From assembly GCA_902780525.1 (NCBI GenBank), contig CACZFL010000009.1, positions 1-64,000 of the forward strand: 64,000 bases of DNA, read 5' to 3'. Under the pieces are notes generated by a model that searched no databases, had not been told where the DNA came from, and saw only the letters and a program-made list of their open reading frames with translations. The position numbers and the translations under genes are program-made. Shown in pieces: positions 42,711-52,008 of this stretch; the first letter of the stretch is position 1; every line of letters begins with the position of its first letter. This DNA comes from an uncultured bacterium. GTDB lineage: Bacteria; Cyanobacteriota; Vampirovibrionia; Gastranaerophilales; Gastranaerophilaceae.

Positions 42711-44858
42711 CTAGTTTATGCATTTTGCCTTATCTTCGTCGGTTACACCTTTGATAGTAAGGTTAATTCTGCCCTTATCGTCAATTTTGATAACCTTAAC
42801 AATTACTTCGTCGCCGATATTAACGTGAGGTTCGATTGTTTCGATTCTTTCCTGACAGATTTGAGATATGTGAACCATACCGTCTTTTCCGCCGCCAAGT
42901 TCAACAAATGCACCGATAGGAATTATACGAACAACTTTACCTTTGATAACCATTCCGACTTCAGGTTTGAAGGTTAAATCGTTAATCATTCTCTTAGCGA
43001 TTGCAGCACCTTCCTGATCGTTAGAAGTAATAGTAACTACACCGTTATCCTGAATATCGATTTCGGCACCTGAAGCATCAATAATTGCTCTGATTTGTTT
43101 TCCGCCGGGTCCGATTACTGTTCCTATATCTTCAACAGGAATGTTCATTGTAGTAATTGCAGGTGCGTATGGTGAAAGTTCCTTAGCAGGTTCTGTAATA
43201 ACTTTTCTCATCTCGCCTAAGATATGAAGTCTGCCTTCTTTAGCCTGTGCTAAAGCTCTTCTTAAAGTATCATTTGCAATACCTTTAGCCTTCATATCCA
43301 TTTGAAGAGCTGTGATACCGTCATCATTACCTGTAACTTTGAAGTCCATATCACCAAGGAAGTCTTCAATTCCCTGAATATCTGTTAATACAACAGGCTC
43401 TCTGCCGGGTTCTGTAATCATACCCATTGCAACACCGCCAATCATACACTTAACAGGAACACCTGCGTTCATAAGTGCCATAGATGAACCGCAAGTTGAA
43501 CCCATTGAAGTAGAACCGTTTGATTCTAATACATCTGATGTTACACGGATTGTATATCCAAACTCTTCCTGAGATGGAAGTGCAGGAACGTTAGCTCTTT
43601 CAGCCAAGTTACCGTGACCGACTTCTCTTCTGCCCGGTCCTCTTAGAGGTTTAACTTCTCCAACTGAGAATCCGGGGAAGATGTATTTGTGCATATAAGT
43701 TTTTTCAGTTTCAGGGTCAACGCCGTCAAGCTCCTGTTTCATACCCGGACCTGCAAGAGTTGCAACTGATAAAATCTGAGTTTGACCTCTTGTAAATACT
43801 GCTGAACCGTGAGCGCGAGGAATAACACCAACTTCGCACCAGATAGGACGAACTTCAGTTGGTTTTCTTCCGTCAGCACGAACGCCTTCGTCAAGAATCA
43901 TTGCACGCATAATGTGTTTTTCAGCGTTTTTGAACTCTTCAGCAACAAAGTCAATTCCGGTTTCTTCAATGATTTGTTTGATGTAGTGGTCATCAGGAAG
44001 AGCTTCAACTTTTTCCTTAACAAGCTTTTTAGCTTCTTCAAGTTTATTTTGTCTGTACTCTCTGTCAAAATGATGATATGCATCAAAAATCATATCGTGC
44101 GCAGTGTCTTCAATAATTTTTGCAAGTTCTGATGTGTCATAAGGATTAACGAATTCTTCCTTAACAACACCGCAAGCCTTAGCAAACTCTAACTGAGCTT
44201 CGCATTGTTTTCTGATTTCAACCTGAGCGAACTCAACAGCGTTCATAATATCGTCTTCTGTAACGAATTTGCAGCCTGCTTCAACCATGATTACGGAATC
44301 ATGTGTACCTGCTACAACGATGTCTAAGTCTGAATCATCAGCCTGTTTGTGAGTCGGGTTAGCAATAAGATTGCCGTCGGCATCTTTTGAAACTCTTACT
44401 GCACCGATAGGTCCTTCAAATGGTGCACCTGATAACATCAATGCGCAAGAAGCACCTAACATAGCCAATGTATCAGGCTGGTTTTCTTGATCATAGCTGA
44501 ATAATTGAGCTACGATTTGAATATCGTTTCTGTATCCTTTCGGGAACAGAGGTCTGATAGGTCTGTCAATCAAACGTGAAATGAGGATAGCTTTGTCGCT
44601 TGCTTTTCCTTCGGAACGGTTGTAGCCACCAGGGATACGTCCGATAGCAGACATTCTTTCTTCATAATCAATAAGTAAAGGGAAGAAGTCGATACCGACT
44701 CTTGGTTCTTTACTAACACAGCAGTGAACGAACAACATTGTGTCTCCGCATCTTACTGTTACACTACCATTAGTTGAATTTGCATACTTACCTGTTTCAA
44801 CGGTGACGGTCTTTCCGCCAATCTCTAACTGAAAACTTTTTGTTTCCGGTACTGTCAT
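42711..44858 (-). CDS. pnp: Polyribonucleotide nucleotidyltransferase (PNPase)
   Basis: 715 residues with the standard layout: two RNase PH-like domains separated by a helical domain, KH domain with VIGPGGKQI near residue 570, and S1 domain beginning MVIKGKVVRIIPIGAFVEL. GRREVGHGNLAERA and the catalytic-core stretch TSMGSTCGSSMALMNAGV are complete. It degrades RNA phosphorolytically from the 3' end. The ORF ends with TAG followed by GGGTAA. Good AAGGAA site before the ATG. Confidence 0.98.
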   Translation of the reverse strand: MTVPETKSFQLEIGGKTVTVETGKYANSTNGSVTVRCGDTMLFVHCCVSKEPRVGIDFFPLLIDYEERMSAIGRIPGGYNRSEGKASDKAILISRLIDRPIRPLFPKGYRNDIQIVAQLFSYDQENQPDTLAMLGASCALMLSGAPFEGPIGAVRVSKDADGNLIANPTHKQADDSDLDIVVAGTHDSVIMVEAGCKFVTEDDIMNAVEFAQVEIRKQCEAQLEFAKACGVVKEEFVNPYDTSELAKIIEDTAHDMIFDAYHHFDREYRQNKLEEAKKLVKEKVEALPDDHYIKQIIEETGIDFVAEEFKNAEKHIMRAMILDEGVRADGRKPTEVRPIWCEVGVIPRAHGSAVFTRGQTQILSVATLAGPGMKQELDGVDPETEKTYMHKYIFPGFSVGEVKPLRGPGRREVGHGNLAERANVPALPSQEEFGYTIRVTSDVLESNGSTSMGSTCGSSMALMNAGVPVKCMIGGVAMGMITEPGREPVVLTDIQGIEDFLGDMDFKVTGNDDGITALQMDMKAKGIANDTLRRALAQAKEGRLHILGEMRKVITEPAKELSPYAPAITTMNIPVEDIGTVIGPGGKQIRAIIDASGAEIDIQDNGVVTITSNDQEGAAIAKRMINDLTFKPEVGMVIKGKVVRIIPIGAFVELGGGKDGMVHISQICQERIETIEPHVNIGDEVIVKVIKIDDKGRINLTIKGVTDEDKAKCIN

Positions 44859-44981
44859 TTTTCCTTCTTTCTTCGGCTACTCGAAAGCCGAATGCTTCCA
44901 TTTAGTTATACTATCTTTCATGAAAAGTATAACATGAACATGTTTTATTTCTGCAAAAAAGACTAAAAAGGTTTACATTAA

Positions 44982-46316
44982 CTATTTACCGATACAGAAA
45001 TGATCAAAGATGTTGTTTAAAATATCGTCCGTAATAAGTTCACCTGTGAGTTCATCCAGCGCAAGAATAGCGGATTTTACATCAATAGAGATTAAGTCCT
45101 GAAGTTCTCTTAATTGCGATGCAAGAAGAGCCTGTTCAATAGACGCTTTTGCTTTTCTGAGACACTCCTGCTGACGGGTATTTGTTACAAAATCTAAGTT
45201 TTCGGGATTGATGTCACAGACTTGGGCAGTAAGCTTCTGTTTGAGCTCACTCACTCCTTCGCCTGTTAGAGCGGATATGTAAACAGAATCGTTATCGGAT
45301 TTTTTTTCAGCAATATCAGACTTATTTGCAATCAGGATATATTTTTTATCCTTCAAAAGTCCAAAAACTTCTTTGTCCTCTTCTGTTATTCCCTGCGAAG
45401 CATCATACACAAACAAAACCAAATCAGCCTCATCGAGTGATTGCTTGGAATATTCTATACCGATATTCTCAACCTTATTTTCACCATTTTCCCTTATCCC
45501 TGCCGTATCTATAAGCGTGACAGGAATACCTAAATCAAGAGTTTCTTTGATTACATCACGGGTAGTTCCTGCAATATCGGTTACTATGGCTCTATCCAAA
45601 CTCAAAAGCGCATTAAAAAGCGACGATTTTCCTACGTTTGGCTTCCCTATAATCGCAACAGAAGCACCCTGCCTAAATATATTTGATGTATTAGCTCCTG
45701 CTAAAACCTTGTCAATTGATGAGATTATATTCTCAAAAGAGGATATAAGATAGTCATACTCAGGTTCTTTGACGTCTTCAGGAAAATCGATTCCTGCAGT
45801 GATTTTAGAAAGAACTTCAAAAATCTGATTTCTTATATCGTTCACCCCTTCTTTTAAAACTCCCGAGAGGTTCTTTACGGAAGTTTTTGCAAACTCAGAA
45901 GTTTTTGAGTGAATAATATCAGCTACCGCTTCCGCCTGAGATAAATCCATTCTCTTATTCAAAAAAGCGCGTTTTGTGAACTCGCCTTTTTCAGCCATTC
46001 TTGCATCGTTTTTAAGTACAAGATTAAGAATGTTTTTTACTACATTAACTCCGCCGTGACACTGAATCTCAATAACATCTTCACCCGTGTAACTGTTTGG
46101 TGCAAAAAACGGAAGTACGATAACTTCGTCGATTTTTTTGCCATCATCAACTATCCAGCCGTGGTTAAATTTTCTGGGCTCAAAGTTCGGATTTGTAAAA
46201 ATCTTTTTTATAATATCAAACGCTTTGTCACCGGAAATACGAATAACACCGACACCACCCATTCCTACAGGCGTTGCAATAGCAGTTATTGTATCAAACT
46301 CGTCTTTAATATTCAT
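44982..46316 (-). CDS. mnmE: tRNA modification GTPase MnmE
   Basis: 444 residues. N-terminal folate-binding domain (to about 115, TAIATPVGMGGVGVIRISG), helical domain, and G domain with GKPNVGKSS (G1), TDIAGTTRD (G2), DTAG (G3) and NKSD (G4). It ends with FCIGK, the CxGK motif of MnmE. With MnmG it modifies U34 of certain tRNAs. Length and motifs normal. Confidence 0.97.
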   Translation of the reverse strand: MNIKDEFDTITAIATPVGMGGVGVIRISGDKAFDIIKKIFTNPNFEPRKFNHGWIVDDGKKIDEVIVLPFFAPNSYTGEDVIEIQCHGGVNVVKNILNLVLKNDARMAEKGEFTKRAFLNKRMDLSQAEAVADIIHSKTSEFAKTSVKNLSGVLKEGVNDIRNQIFEVLSKITAGIDFPEDVKEPEYDYLISSFENIISSIDKVLAGANTSNIFRQGASVAIIGKPNVGKSSLFNALLSLDRAIVTDIAGTTRDVIKETLDLGIPVTLIDTAGIRENGENKVENIGIEYSKQSLDEADLVLFVYDASQGITEEDKEVFGLLKDKKYILIANKSDIAEKKSDNDSVYISALTGEGVSELKQKLTAQVCDINPENLDFVTNTRQQECLRKAKASIEQALLASQLRELQDLISIDVKSAILALDELTGELITDDILNNIFDHFCIGK

Positions 46317-46373
46317 AAACTAATTGTATATCAAACAGATTCAAAGTATAATTATTAGCAAAAAGAGGTTTAT

Positions 46374-47696
46374 ATGAAGATAAGAGAACTTATAGAAGCC
46401 ACAAAAGGTGAAGCAACAGAGAATATTGATTTAGAGAGAGACGTAACTATATCTACTGACACAAGAACTATAAAAGAAGGGGATTTTTATCTGCCACTTA
46501 AGGGAACTTCTTTTGACGGTGAAAAGTTTATTGAGCAGGCTCTTGAAAAAGGCGCAGTAGGAAGTTTTTGTACAAAAGAGAAGGATATAAACGCTTTCTT
46601 ATTAAAAGTTCCCGATACACTTACAGCTTATCTTCAGCTTGCAAATTTTAGAAGAAACAAACTCAACCCTACCGTTGTTGCGGTTACGGGAAGCTCGGGC
46701 AAAACCACAACGAAAGAACTTGTTGCATCAGTTTTAAGTGAAAAATACAAAACCTTTAAAACACCGCTTAATCACAATAACGAAATCGGCTTTTGCCAAA
46801 CTGTTTTTGAAGCTCCGGATGACTCAGAAGTTCTCGTTCTAGAGATGGGTATGAGAGGACTGGGCGAGATTGAGCTTTTATCAAAATACGCAGAGCCTGA
46901 TATTACAATCATTGCAAACGTAGGTACAGCACACATAGGAAGGCTCGGTTCAAGAGAAAATATAGCGCGTGCCAAATGTGAAATTGTAAAATATCAGCGC
47001 GGAAAAACTTTTATTGCTCATAATGATGAACTTATTAAAAAGACAGTTGAGTTTGACGGAGAAAAAATATATTATTCACTAAATGATGTTGAAATACTTG
47101 AAAAATCGGCACATCATTCAAAATTTTCATATCAGGGGAATATATATGAGCTAAATGTCGGCGGTGATTACAATATTGAAAATGCACTTTCTGCAATAAA
47201 CACAGGGCTTAAATTAGGATTAACAACCAAACAGATACAAAATGGTTTAAAAAAATACAAACCGATTGAAAAGCGCTGGGAAGCAGTTGGAGTAAATATT
47301 AACGGTAAAACTGTTGATGTAATTAACGACAGTTACAACGCTAACCCCGAATCAATGAGAGTTTTCGTTGATACAATTTTTGAACTCTATAAAGATTATG
47401 CCCTTGTTCTCGGAGACATGGGTGAACTCGGAGAAAACGAGGTTAAATATCATTCAGATTTGGGCAGATACATAAACAACAAATCTAACCTGAATAAAAA
47501 CGCAAAAATCATCTCTATCGGAACATTATCCAAAAATATTACAGATGCAATAACAAACTGTGAAACTCATCACTTTAACACTATTGAAGAAGGGGTGAAT
47601 TATTTAAAAAATAATATTCAACCCCCTGTAACATTGTTTTTAAAAGCATCAAGAAGTATGAAATTTGAAAATATTATATCGGGATTGAACGAATAA
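46374..47696 (+). CDS. murF: UDP-MurNAc-tripeptide--D-Ala-D-Ala ligase
   Basis: 440 residues. ATP-binding TGSSGKTTTKE near 103-113, NHNNEIGFCQT, EMGMRGLGEIELLSKYAEPD, NVGTAHIGRLGS and DSYNANPESM are all MurF signatures. It adds D-Ala-D-Ala to the muramyl tripeptide, so the cell has peptidoglycan. Divergent from mnmE with a 57-bp gap; AAAGAGG precedes the ATG. Confidence 0.96.
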   Translation: MKIRELIEATKGEATENIDLERDVTISTDTRTIKEGDFYLPLKGTSFDGEKFIEQALEKGAVGSFCTKEKDINAFLLKVPDTLTAYLQLANFRRNKLNPTVVAVTGSSGKTTTKELVASVLSEKYKTFKTPLNHNNEIGFCQTVFEAPDDSEVLVLEMGMRGLGEIELLSKYAEPDITIIANVGTAHIGRLGSRENIARAKCEIVKYQRGKTFIAHNDELIKKTVEFDGEKIYYSLNDVEILEKSAHHSKFSYQGNIYELNVGGDYNIENALSAINTGLKLGLTTKQIQNGLKKYKPIEKRWEAVGVNINGKTVDVINDSYNANPESMRVFVDTIFELYKDYALVLGDMGELGENEVKYHSDLGRYINNKSNLNKNAKIISIGTLSKNITDAITNCETHHFNTIEEGVNYLKNNIQPPVTLFLKASRSMKFENIISGLNE

Positions 47697-47713
47697 AATT
47701 GCTCCCATCATAA

Positions 47714-47733
47714 TCCTCCCCCACAGGGGAGGA
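47714..47733. terminator. GC-rich hairpin between murF and ferritin genes
   Basis: TCCTCCCC pairs with GGGGAGGA over a 4-nt loop between two convergent genes. No T-run follows, so termination may be inefficient or the hairpin may be a processing signal. Confidence 0.5.
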
Positions 47734-47753
47734 AGTTGCCAAGTTTTACATTA

Positions 47754-48242
47754 TCACTCTCGCAAACCGAGTTCTTTATCCATAAGATAAAGTGCAGAGT
47801 TTTCTTCGCCGAAAAGCTCAAGACGTTTAATTATATTCTTAACCTGTTGTTCTTCTTCGACCTGCTCTTCAATAAACCACTCAATAAAGTTCAGTGTTTT
47901 TCTGTCACACTCTTCCTCTGCAAGTCTTGCTATATTCATAACAGAGTTTGTAATACATTTTTCGTGTTCGTAAAGTGTTTCAAAAACAGATTTTACCCCC
48001 TTAAACGCAAACTCGGGAGTTCTTATTTGCTTAAGTGTTACATAGCTATTTCTTTCAAGCAGGTAATCAAGCAGCTTTAAACCGTGTTCGACTTCTTCGC
48101 GTGCCTGCTCTTTTAGCCAGTGAGAAAAACCAAAAAGACCAACTTCGTGCAAATTTGCTGACATCGAAAGATATAAATAACCAGAATAAAATTCTTTATT
48201 TATCTGTTCGTTTATTATTTCATTAATTTTTTCGCTAACCAT
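47754..48242 (-). CDS. ftnA: Ferritin (non-heme, bacterial FtnA type)
   Basis: 162 residues. Four-helix ferritin with ferroxidase ligands in INKEFYSGYLYLSM (E17), EQAREEVEHG (E50, H53) and NFIEWFIEEQVEEE (E94-region, Q, E). The C-terminal ELFGEENSALYLMDKELG matches FtnA. It stores iron as ferric mineral and limits oxidative damage. It lies 10 bp downstream of the superoxide reductase gene on the same strand, so both belong to one oxygen-defence operon. AGGAGA before the ATG. Confidence 0.95.
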   Translation of the reverse strand: MVSEKINEIINEQINKEFYSGYLYLSMSANLHEVGLFGFSHWLKEQAREEVEHGLKLLDYLLERNSYVTLKQIRTPEFAFKGVKSVFETLYEHEKCITNSVMNIARLAEEECDRKTLNFIEWFIEEQVEEEQQVKNIIKRLELFGEENSALYLMDKELGLRE

Positions 48243-48252
48243 TTATTATCTC

Positions 48253-48666
48253 CTATATTGAATAATTACCGCTTTCGTTTTCTAACATTCTGTTATCACC
48301 CCAAAGGTGATGAATATTACAATATTCAACAGAGTTAAACTCATCTTTCAGAGAACTTTCCATCTCAGGAGTTTCATTCGGATAAAAGAATTTTAAATGC
48401 AGTTCATTTTTATCTTTGGAATACGTCTCAATAAATTGAATATAGTGTTCACTCGTCATTGGGTGTCCGATAACATTAACAAACTTTTTACCCTCTTTTA
48501 TCTCAATTTTAGGCGTATGTTTTTCTCCAAGTTCATTTGTGTCATACTGTATCGGCATAAGTTCCATCTCATGTCCGCAGCAGACAAGATTGCCGTCACC
48601 TTCATTCAAAACCTGAACCAGATTTCCGCAGATGTTACATTTATAAATTTGTAATTTTACTGTCAT
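48253..48666 (-). CDS. dfx: Desulfoferrodoxin (superoxide reductase, two-iron type)
   Basis: 137 residues. The N-terminal desulforedoxin part has CNICG (10-14) and the CC pair in VCCGHEMEL. The superoxide reductase centre is built from H in GEKHTPKIEI, HPMTSEHYIQF and CNIHHLWG, giving the 4-His/1-Cys iron site. It reduces superoxide to peroxide without producing O2, typical of anaerobes. Divergent from ykgJ-like gene; first gene of the dfx-ftnA operon. GGGAGG precedes the start. Confidence 0.95.
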   Translation of the reverse strand: MTVKLQIYKCNICGNLVQVLNEGDGNLVCCGHEMELMPIQYDTNELGEKHTPKIEIKEGKKFVNVIGHPMTSEHYIQFIETYSKDKNELHLKFFYPNETPEMESSLKDEFNSVEYCNIHHLWGDNRMLENESGNYSI

Positions 48667-48713
48667 AATTTAAACCTCCCTAAAGTATGTTTTCATTCCC
48701 AAGCTTTGATTAC

Positions 48714-48743
48714 ATTGCCGTAAACGGCAATTTATGATATTAT
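48714..48743 (+). promoter_or_regulatory. Promoter with overlapping dyad for the YkgJ-like gene
   Basis: TTGCCG (48715-48720), a 17-bp spacer, and TATTAT (48738-48743) form a good promoter. The -35 box is one arm of a dyad ATTGCCG-TAAA-CGGCAAT (48714-48731). The ATG is only 7 bp after the -10 box, so the transcript would be leaderless. The dyad could be the operator of a redox or metal regulator. Confidence 0.6.
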
Positions 48744-48750
48744 CCTATGT

Positions 48751-49536
48751 ATGAGTAATTTCTTTACATCAGGAGGTAACTCCGAAAATAAAAATTTGTT
48801 TTTAAAGAAGGATGAAAAACCAAAAGATAACTCGCTTGACGGTCAGTATAACGAGTTAAAAAATAATTATGAGCAGATTTTTATAGAAGCAGCCGAAAGT
48901 ATCAGGAAAGAACTTGATACAATAAAACCTGAAAATCCTTGCGAAGGCTGTACACATAAAGACTGCAAAATAGAAAAAAAAGAAATATTTGCTCCTTATC
49001 CGCCAACAGGCTGCAAACTGAGAGAATGGCAAATGCAGGCAATTACCTATCTGACAGGCGACTACAAAAACAAACTAAAAGCAGCATATAAATCCATAAT
49101 GGATAAAAAAGATAACTATGAGTGTAATAAATGTGGAGCTTGCTGCAAGCTTGCAGTGAGCGAATATTCATATCAACAATTAAAACAAAGAGCCCTGAGA
49201 GGCGATAAATTTTCGGAAGATTTTGTTTCCGTATTTGTTCCGTATGAATCGGAAGAAGAAGCACGCGCTGTTAATCCTGAATACTTTGAGCTATTAAATC
49301 GACTAGTTGAGGACGATAAAATTTACTATTACCATTGTCCTAAAGTAGGCAGTGATAATTTGTGTACAATATATGAAGACAGACCTTCAATATGCAAAGA
49401 TTATCCTCATAATCCGCTAAAGCTTATACCGTCTGAATGTTCATTCAATGAATGGAAAAACGAAGTTTCACATCAGGCAATGCTTCTTAAAGCAAAAACC
49501 GATATAATTAACTTCTACAAAGAAAAGCTGGGATAG
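48751..49536 (+). CDS. YkgJ-family Fe/Zn cysteine-cluster protein
   Basis: 261 residues. A first cysteine group CEGCTHKDCKI (near 62-72) and the core YkgJ set: CNKCGACCKL, then CPKVGSDNLCTIYEDRPSICKDYP with Pro-rich spacing, then a late C in PSECSFNEW. The family binds an iron or zinc cluster; many members are linked to protein or cofactor modification, but function is mostly unknown. No ribosome site precedes the ATG, and the promoter is 7 bp upstream, suggesting a leaderless start; an AGGAGG at codons 8-10 has no start codon at proper distance. Stop TAG leads into GGGTAAAC, the ribosome site of rlmN. Confidence 0.85.
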   Translation: MSNFFTSGGNSENKNLFLKKDEKPKDNSLDGQYNELKNNYEQIFIEAAESIRKELDTIKPENPCEGCTHKDCKIEKKEIFAPYPPTGCKLREWQMQAITYLTGDYKNKLKAAYKSIMDKKDNYECNKCGACCKLAVSEYSYQQLKQRALRGDKFSEDFVSVFVPYESEEEARAVNPEYFELLNRLVEDDKIYYYHCPKVGSDNLCTIYEDRPSICKDYPHNPLKLIPSECSFNEWKNEVSHQAMLLKAKTDIINFYKEKLG

Positions 49537-49544
49537 GGGTAAAC

Positions 49545-50561
49545 ATGATACTTGCCGGAATGACATTAGAAGAACTGGAAAATTTGATGGCTGAACTTAA
49601 GGCCACAAAGTTCAGAGCAAAGCAAATTCATAACTGGATTTACTCAAAATCTGTATCCACAATAGATGAAATGACAAATCTTTCAAAAGATTTCAGAGAA
49701 CAGTTAAAAAGCTTTGCCTCTGTCACGGATACAAAAATAAAAGTTAAACAGACAAGCAAAGACGGAACAATCAAGTATCTTGTCGAATACCCTGACGGAG
49801 AATGTGTCGAAACGGTTTTGATGAGATTTGATAACCGTGCTAATTTGACAGCCTGCGTAAGCTGTCAGGTTGGCTGCGTTGTTAACTGTTCTTTCTGTGC
49901 AACAGGGAAAGGCGGATTCAAAAGAAACCTCACCTACAAAGAAATAATTGAACAAGTCCTTACCATTCAGCGTGATACAGGATTAAAAGTTACAAATATT
50001 GTATTTATGGGGCAAGGGGAACCCCTTTTAAACCTTGATAACGTATTAAAAGCTCTTAGTATTTTTAATAACGATTTCCAAATCGGCGCAAGAAGAATCA
50101 CAATATCTACAAGCGGAATAATCCCCGGGATTAAAAAGCTTGCTGAACTTAATTTGCAATCAACACTTGCAATATCACTGCATGCACCAACGCACGAACT
50201 TAGAAAACAACTTATGCCGATTGAAGAAAAATATACAATCGACAAAGTTAAGCAAGCACTAAAAGAATATGTTGATAAAACAGGTAACAGAATTACTGTT
50301 GAATATATCTTGATACACGGATTCAACGACACTGCACCCGTTGCAAAAGAACTAGCATATTTCCTTAAAGATTTAAAATGCAACATTAATCTTATTCCAT
50401 ACAATTCGGTAATCGAAAACGACTACAAAAAACCGTCAAGTTCGGATATTATGAAGTTCAAATATCTTCTAGAACATTCCGGTAAAAAAGTTACGGTAAG
50501 ACTTGAACGCGGTGCTGATATTGATGCAGCCTGCGGTCAGCTTCGCGGCAAGAATAAGTAA
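49545..50561 (+). CDS. rlmN: Dual-specificity rRNA/tRNA adenine-C2 methyltransferase
   Basis: 338 residues, radical SAM. Cluster ligands C111, C115 and C118 (CVVNCSFC), GQGEPLLN after them, and the conserved C-terminal cysteine C330 in DAACGQLRG; the other resolving cysteine lies in CVSCQVG just before the cluster motif. It methylates A2503 of 23S rRNA and A37 of some tRNAs. AGGGGTAAAC gives its ribosome site and overlaps the end of the YkgJ-like gene region, so the two are co-translated. Confidence 0.97.
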   Translation: MILAGMTLEELENLMAELKATKFRAKQIHNWIYSKSVSTIDEMTNLSKDFREQLKSFASVTDTKIKVKQTSKDGTIKYLVEYPDGECVETVLMRFDNRANLTACVSCQVGCVVNCSFCATGKGGFKRNLTYKEIIEQVLTIQRDTGLKVTNIVFMGQGEPLLNLDNVLKALSIFNNDFQIGARRITISTSGIIPGIKKLAELNLQSTLAISLHAPTHELRKQLMPIEEKYTIDKVKQALKEYVDKTGNRITVEYILIHGFNDTAPVAKELAYFLKDLKCNINLIPYNSVIENDYKKPSSSDIMKFKYLLEHSGKKVTVRLERGADIDAACGQLRGKNK

Positions 50562-50623
50562 TAACATCCCTGCTTAGATATTAGGGTATTTACCCCCATA
50601 TATTTACACTCAGATATTTACCC

Positions 50624-51433
50624 CTAGTATCCGTTTAATAATAACAAACTTGCCCAGATTACAATGATACCTGACATTATACCTGTGATTGCATAGTGCC
50701 AGTCTCCGTATTCGTGAGAAAGCGGAAGAAGGGTGTCAAATGATATGTATATCATTATACCGACAACTGCAATTAATAGAAATCCGATAAAAGCTTCAGG
50801 CAGGAACCAGTGGAGCAGACCTAAACCTATTATTGCCCCGATAGGTTCGGTTATACCTGTCCAGAAAGAATACCATATGGCTTTTCTTTTTTTACCTGTT
50901 GCGTGATAAATAGGAAGAGCAACCGCAATACCTTCCGGAATATTATGCAGAGCAATTGCAATTGCAACAGAAGCGCCCAGTGCAAGGTTTTGTGATGAAA
51001 CAAGAAATGTTCCCAAGCCTTCCGGGAAATTATGAACAGCAATGGCAATCGCAGTAAGCAGACCTGCCCTTTTAATTTTGTGTTTTCTCTTGCAATTTTC
51101 ATCTTCCGGAGCGCAGTTTTCAGCGAAATCCTCTTCTTCAACGTGGTCAGGAATAAACTCATCAATAAGTTTTGCAACTACTACTCCTGCAATAAAACCA
51201 CAGAAAAGCATCCAGTGATATTTCACGGGGTAATAGGTTTTTAACAGATTTTCTGCCGTAGATAAAATTTCCGTAAAAGAAACAAAAATCATAACACCTG
51301 CCGAAAAACCAAGACCGAGAGACAAAACTTTAAGATTACTTTTATTCACAAAAAACGTAATAAAGCCGCCTATAACGGTTGCGAATCCTGCAAGAAATGT
51401 CATTAAAAGAGGTATTTGCCAGTGTGTAATCAT
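50624..51433 (-). CDS. zupT: ZIP-family metal transporter (ZupT-like)
   Basis: 269 residues with eight membrane helices. The metal path signatures are HNFPEGLG in helix IV and HNIPEGIA in helix V. The acidic loop between helices III and IV (DHVEEEDFAENCAPEDENCKRKHKIK, in parts) may bind metal. It imports zinc, iron or manganese. Its TAG stop starts a TAGGGGTAAA string. Convergent with rlmN. Confidence 0.92.
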   Translation of the reverse strand: MITHWQIPLLMTFLAGFATVIGGFITFFVNKSNLKVLSLGLGFSAGVMIFVSFTEILSTAENLLKTYYPVKYHWMLFCGFIAGVVVAKLIDEFIPDHVEEEDFAENCAPEDENCKRKHKIKRAGLLTAIAIAVHNFPEGLGTFLVSSQNLALGASVAIAIALHNIPEGIAVALPIYHATGKKRKAIWYSFWTGITEPIGAIIGLGLLHWFLPEAFIGFLLIAVVGIMIYISFDTLLPLSHEYGDWHYAITGIMSGIIVIWASLLLLNGY

Positions 51434-51495
51434 TTATTGTATTTTCCTTACTTTTTAATCTTATCACAAACAACTTTAAGAACAATTTTGAAAAC

Positions 51496-51867
51496 TCAGT
51501 TTAAGCTGTGTTTTACAAAAAATACACCCAGCAATACCGCAGCCGTACAGACAATTACGGTTGAAAAAATGTATATTCCTGCTCTCAGGTAATCGTCAGA
51601 ATGAATGTAGTGCAGCAGCTCTAACGATAATGCGCTAAGCGTACTCAACCCTCCACAAAAGCCCGTAATAAGAAAAACTTTATAACTCGTATTCAAATCA
51701 CTTTTCAGGGCAAAATATACAAAAATAACCGTTGCCGCAAAACAGCCAAAAAAATTTGCCACCAGCGTTGCTACCGGCAAATACGCGTGAGCAGGCATAA
51801 TCAGATAAAGTAAATATCTGACAAGAGCTCCCAAACCGCCGCCTGTGAATACTAATAAAAAGTTCAT
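51496..51867 (-). CDS. crcB: Fluoride channel Fluc/CrcB
   Basis: 123 residues, four membrane helices. GGGLGALVRYLL (9-20), ATLVANFFGCFAAT with the pore asparagine, and ITGFCGGLSTLSALSLE with the Na+-site GGL-S/T-T segment are all present. It exports toxic fluoride as a dual-topology dimer. No fluoride riboswitch was recognised upstream. Confidence 0.93.
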   Translation of the reverse strand: MNFLLVFTGGGLGALVRYLLYLIMPAHAYLPVATLVANFFGCFAATVIFVYFALKSDLNTSYKVFLITGFCGGLSTLSALSLELLHYIHSDDYLRAGIYIFSTVIVCTAAVLLGVFFVKHSLN

Positions 51868-52008
51868 GCTATTTTCTCAACTGTTCTTAAAATCTTTTCC
51901 TATACAAATATAATATCACGAAAGTATCTTTTTATCTTTTTATCTTTTCAAATCTTTAAGAAACTTTGAAATAGCACTAGCAACATCATCCACAACATTA
52001 ACGGCAGA

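Noticed and set aside
43809-44132. Long reading frame opposite pnp
   Set aside because: It is a shadow frame of the conserved pnp sequence, with no ribosome site and no plausible product.
47714-47733. Site-specific recombination site between murF and the ferritin gene
   Set aside because: The perfect hairpin lies between convergent genes, where a terminator-type structure is the simpler explanation.
51868-52008. Fluoride riboswitch before crcB
   Set aside because: The leader is AT-rich and I could not find the conserved fluoride-aptamer core or a pseudoknot-like pairing.
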